From the NCBI GenBank assembly GCA_964608925.1, contig CAZSQD010000164.1, forward strand, positions 1 to 5,304: 5,304 bases of DNA, read 5' to 3'. Below, piece after piece: positions 1-5,304 of this stretch. Each line of letters opens with the position of its first letter. The stretch's first letter is position 1. The DNA is from GCA-2733415 sp964608925. GTDB lineage: Bacteria > Bacteroidota > Bacteroidia > Flavobacteriales > Flavobacteriaceae. The notes beneath the pieces were generated by a model that was given only the letters and a program-made list of their open reading frames with translations, was not told the origin of the DNA and ran no database searches. Position numbers and translations under genes: made by a program.

Positions 1-78
1 AACCCAATTAAGTAACCTCAAAAATATAGAAAGATGAAAAAGTATATCATTAATAATATTTTAATACCTAAATTAATT

Positions 79-2832
79 ATGAAAAAAATAATATTTTTAT
101 TGTTTGTAATGTCAAGCGTTTATGTAAACGCCCAAGCCACCTGTACACAAACTTTTACAGTTTCCGGTAATGATAATGACCCCACAGTGTTAACCATTAA
201 TATTGCGGATTTAACATGTAATGGAGGTACTGCACCTACAGCAATTAAATTAGTAAACCCACAAATATCTGATGGGAATTGTCCTAGTTGGTATGGTTTC
301 AATTTAGATGTGGATGGTACTTCAATTTTGAGTAACCAATGTAATACGGCATTTAATAATATTGATATTACAGGGTTTGCAACCTTAAATATAACATCAC
401 AAGATAATGATAATTATGCACCAGGAGATAATGTAACCATTACTATAGATGTTGAGGTAACTTTTACACCAACTGCAGCACCAAACTGTGATGCGGCCTT
501 AACTAATCCGTTAAATGGAGCTACTTTTGTGCCAATTGATGGTAACCTTTCTTGGTCAGCAGCAACAGGAGGTGTCGTTTCTTACAATTTAACAGTAGGC
601 ACAACTTCAGGAGCAGGAGATGTATTAGCAACCACAAACATAGGTAATGTTACCAGTTATGCATTAGGGGTACTAAATATATCTACAACATATTTTGTAA
701 ATATAGAGCCTATGAATGCTATAGGCACCGCAACAGGATGTACAGAGGAATCATTTACTACATTTACACCTGCAGTAAATGATGACTGTTCAAATGCAGT
801 AGTACTTACTGTAAATCCAGACTTAGCATGTGGCACAGTAACTTCTGCAACCCTTATAGGAGCAACGGCATCGCCAGAGCCAAATGGTTGTTTTGGAACA
901 GCAGATGATGATGTTTGGTTTACTTTTGTAGCAACATCAACAGCACATACAATTAGTTTAGATAACATTACAGGAAGTACCACTGATTTATATCATGTAT
1001 TATATGAAGGTGCAAACTGTGCCGCATTAACACAATTAAACTGTAGTGATCCTAACACAAGTGATGCTACTGGTTTAACAGCAGGTAATACGTATTATGT
1101 AAGAGTATATTCTTGGACAGGAACTCCAGGTCAAGATTCTGTATTTGATGTATGTATAGGTACACCTCCACCTCCAATTACTGCCGATATTACAACGTAT
1201 ACGGAAACACAATTAATTGAAGACATATTAATACAAAACAGTGATTGTGCAACCGTTTCAAATGTACAGTTTTCAAGTCACTCAACAGGTGCAGATACTG
1301 GTATCGGTTATTTTACTGATGGCGGTTCTATATTTCCTTTTGCTGACGGATTAATGATATCTTCAGGTAGAGCAACAGATGCTCCAGGTCCATTTAGTGG
1401 TGTAACAAGTGGTTCATTCAACTCACCTGGTGATACGGATTTAGAAACTATTTTAGGAATAACCAATACAAATGATGCTACTTATATTGAGTTTGATTTT
1501 GTACCCGTAACCGATCAAGTGTCGTTTAATTTCATAATGGCATCATCAGAATATAATGGCTTTTATGAGTGTACTTATGAAGATGCTTTTGCTTTTATTT
1601 TAACGGATGCAGGAGGTACACAAACCAATTTAGCGATATTACCAACAACCAATACAGCTAGTAATATTGTTTCGGTAACCAATATTCATCCAGAAATTAT
1701 AGGGAGTTGTGCAGAAGCAAATGAAATTTATTTTGCAGGATACACACAAGCTAGTGAAGAAATTGCTTATGAAGGGCGTACCATTCCTTTAATAGCACAA
1801 GCTAATGTAGTGCCAGGGCAAAGCTACCATATTAAATTAGTAGTAGCAGATAATACTGATAGTGCATTTGATACTACCATATTTTTAGAGGGAGGAAGTT
1901 TCTCTTTAGGAAGTTTAGATTTAGGAAGTGATGTGCTTTTAGGAGATCCTGCTGCACTTTGTCAAGGAGATACCGCAACTTTAAATGCAGGAGTTTTACC
2001 AACAGGTACAGTAATAACATGGTATCAAAACGGTACAGTTGTTACAGGTAGTACCATGGTAAACACAACCACAGGAGATACAGAACAAATTTTGGATATT
2101 GATACCACAGGAGATTATACCGTAGAAATAACCTATACAGGTACTACTTGTTCATTTACAGACGACGTACATATTGAATTTTATCCTAACCCAATTCCAA
2201 ATTTAGGAGCTGATGTTCTTAAATGCGCTAATGAAGAGTTATTATTGGAAGCAAATGTTACCAATGCAAATGATCCAAACATGAGTGCTTTAAACTATCA
2301 ATGGTCATATAATGGAGTGGATATTCCAGGAGCAACAAACGATACCTACCTAATTACGGCAACATCTGTTTCAGGAAGTAACGGGAATGCAAACGGTACA
2401 GCGCAATTTACCAGTCCAGTAGATGGTAGTTTGGTATATGTAAATGTAGTTAATGGCATGTATGTTTTTGGAGAATTTACAGTAACTGCTACCGATTCTG
2501 TAACAGGGTGTTCAGGGGAAGATATGATGAATGTAAGTTTCTATGAAAATGCAAATTGTGTAATCATACCTTCTGGTATTTCACCAAATGGAGATGGTGT
2601 AAATGATTGTATTGTTTTAGATGATTTAGATGCAAAAGAGAATATTGCAAAAATGCAAGTATTTAACCGTTACGGAACTAAAGTATTTGACAATGCTAAT
2701 TATGTACGTGAATGGTGTGGTACAAATGATAGTGGTGATTTACTACCAACAGGAACCTACTACTATGTTTTAGGATTTACAGACGGAAGAACACCATTAA
2801 AAGGATGGGTATATATCAATAGAGAAATATAA
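79..2832 (+). CDS. Large secreted adhesin-like protein with choice-of-anchor L domain and T9SS type B sorting domain
   Basis: Predicted cell-surface or released protein, 917 aa from ATG 79. Residues 1-18 form a Sec signal peptide (MKK, hydrophobic core, cleavage VNA|Q). Domains in order: unnamed Cys/Asp-rich domain ~21-134; fibronectin-III-like ~135-230; beta-jelly-roll ~234-361, opening NDDCSNAV with a DDVWFTF strand; TPPPP linker 362-366; choice-of-anchor L ~372-608; two Ig-like modules ~613-702 and ~707-825, each opening with an LGxDV motif and holding a plausible Cys pair; type B C-terminal domain ~829-917. No catalytic motif is visible, so adhesion or matrix binding is inferred. All 22 cysteines lie after the signal peptide, suggesting disulfides in an exported protein. 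An in-frame ATG at 34 would add 15 residues (MKKYIINNILIPKLI) before the signal peptide; I prefer 79 because it gives a standard signal sequence. Gene 2 follows after 34 nt and probably encodes its secretion partner. Architecture is confident; ligand is unknown. Confidence 0.9.
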   Translation: MKKIIFLLFVMSSVYVNAQATCTQTFTVSGNDNDPTVLTINIADLTCNGGTAPTAIKLVNPQISDGNCPSWYGFNLDVDGTSILSNQCNTAFNNIDITGFATLNITSQDNDNYAPGDNVTITIDVEVTFTPTAAPNCDAALTNPLNGATFVPIDGNLSWSAATGGVVSYNLTVGTTSGAGDVLATTNIGNVTSYALGVLNISTTYFVNIEPMNAIGTATGCTEESFTTFTPAVNDDCSNAVVLTVNPDLACGTVTSATLIGATASPEPNGCFGTADDDVWFTFVATSTAHTISLDNITGSTTDLYHVLYEGANCAALTQLNCSDPNTSDATGLTAGNTYYVRVYSWTGTPGQDSVFDVCIGTPPPPITADITTYTETQLIEDILIQNSDCATVSNVQFSSHSTGADTGIGYFTDGGSIFPFADGLMISSGRATDAPGPFSGVTSGSFNSPGDTDLETILGITNTNDATYIEFDFVPVTDQVSFNFIMASSEYNGFYECTYEDAFAFILTDAGGTQTNLAILPTTNTASNIVSVTNIHPEIIGSCAEANEIYFAGYTQASEEIAYEGRTIPLIAQANVVPGQSYHIKLVVADNTDSAFDTTIFLEGGSFSLGSLDLGSDVLLGDPAALCQGDTATLNAGVLPTGTVITWYQNGTVVTGSTMVNTTTGDTEQILDIDTTGDYTVEITYTGTTCSFTDDVHIEFYPNPIPNLGADVLKCANEELLLEANVTNANDPNMSALNYQWSYNGVDIPGATNDTYLITATSVSGSNGNANGTAQFTSPVDGSLVYVNVVNGMYVFGEFTVTATDSVTGCSGEDMMNVSFYENANCVIIPSGISPNGDGVNDCIVLDDLDAKENIAKMQVFNRYGTKVFDNANYVREWCGTNDSGDLLPTGTYYYVLGFTDGRTPLKGWVYINREI
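1198..1902 (+). other. Choice-of-anchor L domain (within the first gene)
   Basis: Residues ~374-608 of the 917-aa protein match the choice-of-anchor L pattern. There is an early TETQLIEDIL helix, then a GYFTDGG...FADGLMISSGR segment, then the hallmark strand pair FNFIMASSEYN (483-493) followed by EDAFAFILTD. The domain closes with a YHIKLVVAD strand and FLEGGSF. The family is known from secreted bacterial proteins that carry varied C-terminal anchoring or sorting signals; its molecular function is not established. It holds three cysteines (SDC, YEC, GSC), an odd number, so at least one is unpaired or pairs outside the domain. Confidence 0.8.
2563..2829 (+). other. T9SS type B C-terminal sorting domain (gliding motility-associated, CHU_C type)
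   Basis: Residues ~829-917 of the first gene product. The order is diagnostic: IPSGISPNGDGVND, then MQVFNRYGTKVFD, then a W-x-G turn, then LPTGTYYYVLGF and the terminal GWVYINRE strand. In Bacteroidota this domain directs Sec-exported proteins through the type IX system, and for type B cargo typically requires a SprF-like partner. It is complete and ends one residue before the stop codon. Two cysteines, C844 (NDC) and C880 (EWCG), lie within the domain. Confidence 0.92.
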
Positions 2833-2866
2833 TAATAAAAACTAAACTAGAACTTAAATAAACCAA
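2833..2866 (+). promoter_or_regulatory. Short A-rich intergenic leader without Shine-Dalgarno
   Basis: These 34 nt separate the stop of the secreted protein from the ATG of the porin gene. The stretch is almost entirely A/T, has no inverted repeat able to form a terminator, no AGGAGG-like ribosome site and no convincing TAnnTTTG promoter box. This fits read-through transcription and the A-rich, SD-independent initiation usual in Bacteroidota. Confidence 0.45.
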
Positions 2867-3781
2867 ATGAGAAAATTAGTAATTGCATTCGTTGTACTAT
2901 TAGCTTATAGTAGTACCAGTTTCGCTCAGCAAGATCCGCAGTATACACAGTATATGTATAACCAAGCGGTAATTAACCCAGCTTACGCGGGTTCTAATGA
3001 GAGTCTATCAATTGTAGCATTATATCGTGACCAATGGTCAGGGTTTGATGGTGCTCCTAAAACCTTTACCCTTTCTGGGCACAGTCCAATAGGGGAACGT
3101 ACAGGTTTAGGATTATCTGTAATTTCAGATCAACACGGTCCTGTAAAAGAAAACAATATTTATGCCGATTTTTCTTACAGCTTTAATGTAAGTGAAACTA
3201 CAAAATTAGCATTAGGTATTAAAGCAGGCGTAACCTTACATGATATTGCTTTAAATAGCGGTACCACAACAACTTTACCAGGTGATCCATTATTTGCAAA
3301 TGATGTAAGTAGTGCAACACCAAATGCTGGTATTGGAGCTTTCTTTTATAGTGAAAAATACTATGTAGGTTTATCAATACCTAATATGTTAAACAGTGTA
3401 CACTTAGATGAAGACGGTAAAAAATATGGATCAGAAATTAACCACTATTTTTTAACAGCGGGTTATGTATTTCAAATTACCGATAATACAAAATTTAAAC
3501 CTTCATTCTTAGTAAAATCTTCTTTTGAAGCACCAGTATCATTTGATGTAAATGCAAATTTCTTGTTTTTTGATAAATTTGAAATTGGAGCCTCTTACCG
3601 TAATGAAGATTCAGTTAGTGGGTTAGTAGGTTTTGCTTTCTCTGAAAGTATCAGAATTGGGTATGCATATGATCATATTTTAACAGATATTAGTGAAGCT
3701 GCAGCAGCTTCACATGAAGTATTTTTACAGTTTGATTTAAACTTCCCGAAAAAAGTATCACGTTCACCAAGATTTTTCTAA
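2867..3781 (+). CDS. PorP/SprF family type IX secretion system outer-membrane protein
   Basis: Predicted outer-membrane beta-barrel, 304 aa, the usual family length (about 300). Residues 1-20 are a signal peptide (cleavage SFA|QQ). The mature N-terminus carries the family signature QDPQYTQYMYNQAVINPAYAG (22-42), followed by YRDQWSGFDGAPKTF (53-67) and alternating hydrophobic/polar strands. The end shows GYAYDHILTDIS (265-276), SHE (282-284) and the strand VFLQFDLNF, closing in SRSPRFF with a terminal aromatic residue as in barrel proteins. There are no cysteines, unlike the upstream product. PorP is a T9SS component; SprF-like paralogues support secretion of type B-domain cargo. The position directly after a type B cargo gene suggests a SprF-like, cargo-specific role rather than the core PorP gene, which normally sits in a por/gld cluster. 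The ATG at 2867 is the natural start because it opens the signal peptide. It is probably co-transcribed with both neighbours. Confidence 0.93.
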   Translation: MRKLVIAFVVLLAYSSTSFAQQDPQYTQYMYNQAVINPAYAGSNESLSIVALYRDQWSGFDGAPKTFTLSGHSPIGERTGLGLSVISDQHGPVKENNIYADFSYSFNVSETTKLALGIKAGVTLHDIALNSGTTTTLPGDPLFANDVSSATPNAGIGAFFYSEKYYVGLSIPNMLNSVHLDEDGKKYGSEINHYFLTAGYVFQITDNTKFKPSFLVKSSFEAPVSFDVNANFLFFDKFEIGASYRNEDSVSGLVGFAFSESIRIGYAYDHILTDISEAAAASHEVFLQFDLNFPKKVSRSPRFF

Positions 3782-3800
3782 TATATAAAGTATAACAAAA
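3782..3800 (+). promoter_or_regulatory. Very short A-rich intergenic leader
   Basis: Only 19 nt separate the porin stop codon from the next ATG. The stretch is A/T-rich and ends in ACAAAA just before the start codon. It has no Shine-Dalgarno motif and no room for an independent promoter plus leader, which supports co-transcription of the two genes. Confidence 0.45.
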
Positions 3801-5304
3801 ATGAAAAAGTATATATATACAGGTTTATTACTATTAGGATTAAGTAGTGTAAACGCACAGAGTAAAGCAACAGTAAAAGCAGATAAACATTTTAATGATT
3901 TAGAATATGTAGATGCCATATCTTCATACCTAAAAGTAATTGAAAAAGGAGAAGCAGATGATTATGTTTATGGTCGTTTGGCAGATACCTATTACAATGT
4001 ATTCAATACCGAAAAAGCAGCAGAATATTATGCAAAAGTAGTAGGTACTAGTACGGACGTGGAACAATATTTCCGTTATGCCCAAATGTTAAAAGCAAAC
4101 GGTGATTATAAAAAAGCAAACGTTTGGATGGATAAATTAGCAGCAATAGCTCCTAATGATGCCCGCGCCATTGCACATAAAAAAAACCCGAATACAGTAA
4201 CTGAACTATTAAGTAGTGAACCAAAGTTTACAGTAAAATTAGTTGAAGGTTTTAATACAAAATATTCAGAGTTTGGTGCAGTAATGCATGAAGGTCAAGT
4301 GTATTATGCATCTGCAAGAAGCGGTAAATCAAAAAAATATGGTTGGAATGAAGAGCCATATTTAGATATTTATGTATCAGATTATGATGCACCTACAAAC
4401 GCATTAACCAATGAGTCAATGTTGGGCGCTAAAGTAAACTCTAAATACAATGAAGGTACAGTAAGTTTTAGTAAAGATGGGCAAACTATGTATTTTTCAG
4501 GAGAAAGCTTAGACCGTAAAGCAGGTTTATTTGGTAAAAAGTTTAAAAAAGATGATGCAGGCATTAGTACCATAAATATATATGCAACTACTATGGTTGA
4601 CGGAACTTGGAGTAACGTAGTTACGTTGCCATTTAATAATGAAAACAGTAACGCAAGTGGACCAGCAGTAAGTGCAGACGGGAAACGTTTGTATTTTTCT
4701 TCTGACATGGAAGGAACTATGGGTGGAGCAGATTTATGGTATGTAACCATAAATGAAGATGCTACTTATGGAGAACCTGTAAATTTAGGAAAAAGTGTAA
4801 ATACAGAAGGCTCAGAAATGTTTCCTTATGTAAGTAGTAAAAACATCTTGTATTTTGCATCAAACGGTCATCCTGGTTTAGGAATGATGGATGTATTTGC
4901 AACACAGTTAGAAGGGAATTCATACGGAGCAGTACGTAATGTAGGAGCGCCAATAAATTCTAATAAAGACGATTTTAGCTACACAGTAGACGAAGATTCT
5001 AAAAAAGGATTTTTTGCATCTAACAGAAGTGGTGGTGTAGGTAGTGATGATATTTATACATTTGATCAAATTATACCTGTTTGTGATGTTGCTTTAGTAG
5101 TAACAATTGTAGATAGTAAAACACGTAAACCATTACCAAATACTTCAGTAGTTATTTTTGATGATAAAAATAATAAAGTAGGTACAAAAACCAGTGATGA
5201 TGCAGGTAATGTAACTTTTAACTATGAATGTAATCAAGCATTTAAAATTGAAGGAAATAGTGAAAATTATACATCAAACAGTATTAATATTGCAAAAACA
5301 GATG
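3801..5304 (+). CDS. PorE/OmpA-family-like periplasmic protein (TPR, PD40 propeller, carboxypeptidase-regulatory-like domain), 3' end outside window
   Basis: Partial: 501 codons are open to the window edge with no stop. Residues 1-19 are a signal peptide (VNA|Q). Residues ~22-130 are alpha-helical TPR-like repeats, e.g. ADKHFNDLEYVDAISSYLKV and EKAAEYYAKVV. Residues ~155-423 form a PD40/WD40-like propeller of about five blades, with strands such as VSFSKDGQTMYFSG (221-234), AVSADGKRLYFSSD (289-302), YVSSKNILYFASN (343-355) and KKGFFASNRSGG (401-412), most ending D-[LIV]-[YWF]. Residues ~427-501 resemble a carboxypeptidase-regulatory-like beta-sandwich (VVTIVDSKTRKPLPNTSV). This order matches PorE-type proteins, which end in an OmpA-like peptidoglycan-binding domain; that domain would lie beyond 5304 and is inferred, not seen. 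PorE of Porphyromonas is a lipoprotein, whereas no lipobox cysteine occurs here. Likely role: periplasmic or outer-membrane-associated tether for the SprF-like barrel encoded 19 nt upstream. Confidence 0.88.
   Translation, partial: MKKYIYTGLLLLGLSSVNAQSKATVKADKHFNDLEYVDAISSYLKVIEKGEADDYVYGRLADTYYNVFNTEKAAEYYAKVVGTSTDVEQYFRYAQMLKANGDYKKANVWMDKLAAIAPNDARAIAHKKNPNTVTELLSSEPKFTVKLVEGFNTKYSEFGAVMHEGQVYYASARSGKSKKYGWNEEPYLDIYVSDYDAPTNALTNESMLGAKVNSKYNEGTVSFSKDGQTMYFSGESLDRKAGLFGKKFKKDDAGISTINIYATTMVDGTWSNVVTLPFNNENSNASGPAVSADGKRLYFSSDMEGTMGGADLWYVTINEDATYGEPVNLGKSVNTEGSEMFPYVSSKNILYFASNGHPGLGMMDVFATQLEGNSYGAVRNVGAPINSNKDDFSYTVDEDSKKGFFASNRSGGVGSDDIYTFDQIIPVCDVALVVTIVDSKTRKPLPNTSVVIFDDKNNKVGTKTSDDAGNVTFNYECNQAFKIEGNSENYTSNSINIAKTD
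4263..5063 (+). repeat. Tandem PD40/WD40-like beta-propeller blades (protein-level repeat)
   Basis: About five degenerate blades are visible in the third gene product, starting near residues 155, 218, 286, 337 and 390. Each has the plan: acidic or polar lead-in, hydrophobic strand, S-x-D-G or similar turn, [LM]YF[SA]S strand, then a Gly-rich loop and D-[LIV]-[YWF]. The blades are diverged at DNA level, so this is a domain repeat and not a recent DNA duplication. Confidence 0.75.

Noticed and set aside
1..15. Possible tail of an upstream gene (codons reading N-P-I-K then TAA, in frame 1)
   Set aside because: Four codons and a stop are far too little to support a gene; stop codons are frequent by chance in AT-rich sequence. 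If real, the upstream gene would lie about 63 nt before ATG 79.
1..78. Search for a Bacteroidota promoter (TTG / TAnnTTTG boxes) ahead of the first gene
   Set aside because: Only A/T-rich stretches such as taatatttta were found; no pair of boxes at proper spacing, so no promoter is called.
120..302. 60-aa open frame on the minus strand
   Set aside because: It is antisense to the N-terminal domain of the secreted protein and has no supporting features.
657..983. 108-aa open frame on the minus strand
   Set aside because: It lies wholly within the well-supported secreted-protein gene, has no recognisable domain, and looks like an antisense shadow.
34..3814. Shared 14-nt sequence atgaaaaagtatat at 34 and at 3801
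   Set aside because: It encodes the common MKKY signal-peptide opening in an A/T-rich genome and does not extend beyond 14 nt, so it is probably coincidence rather than a duplicated leader.
4382..4750. 122-aa open frame on the minus strand
   Set aside because: It is antisense to the PD40 propeller region of the third gene, whose protein features are clear; its hydrophobic stretches are the complement of the repeated strand codons.
4762..4953. 63-aa open frame on the minus strand
   Set aside because: It is antisense within the third gene, with no family resemblance and no initiation context.
1..5304. tRNA/rRNA genes, CRISPR arrays, insertion sequences, attachment sites, terminators
   Set aside because: None seen. 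Nearly all of the window is coding, and no spaced direct repeats, terminal inverted repeats or strong GC hairpins followed by T-runs were noticed.

Overview
The window is AT-rich and carries three tightly packed, co-directional genes. They have the hallmarks of a marine or environmental Bacteroidota, most likely family Flavobacteriaceae. The evidence is the gliding/type IX secretion system (T9SS) families encoded, A-rich leaders without Shine-Dalgarno sequences, and signal peptides ending in the N-A-Q pattern common in that group. Genus cannot be fixed from the sequence.

Layout: (1) 79-2832 encodes a large, cysteine-rich, multidomain secreted adhesin-like protein. It has a signal peptide, an unnamed N-terminal domain, a fibronectin-III-like domain, a beta-jelly-roll domain, a choice-of-anchor L domain, two Ig-like modules and a complete T9SS type B (gliding motility-associated, CHU_C) C-terminal sorting domain. 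(2) 2867-3781 encodes a complete PorP/SprF-family outer-membrane beta-barrel. (3) 3801 to the window end encodes a periplasmic TPR / PD40 beta-propeller / carboxypeptidase-regulatory-like protein of the PorE/OmpA-family architecture. It is cut by the window edge before any OmpA peptidoglycan-binding domain would appear. The gaps are 34 and 19 nt with no visible terminator, so the genes look like one operon. There is no gene-free stretch over 100 nt.

Working model (family knowledge plus inference): gene 1 is exported by Sec, recognised by its type B domain, and moved across the outer membrane by the T9SS with the help of its neighbour, the SprF-like barrel. The gene 3 protein would tether that complex to peptidoglycan. 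This cargo / SprF / OmpA-like arrangement is a known theme in Bacteroidota, so I do not see a clearly undescribed system. The parts most worth checking are the uncharacterised N-terminal domain, the cysteine pair inside the sorting domain, and whether the trio is a dedicated secretion-and-attachment unit.
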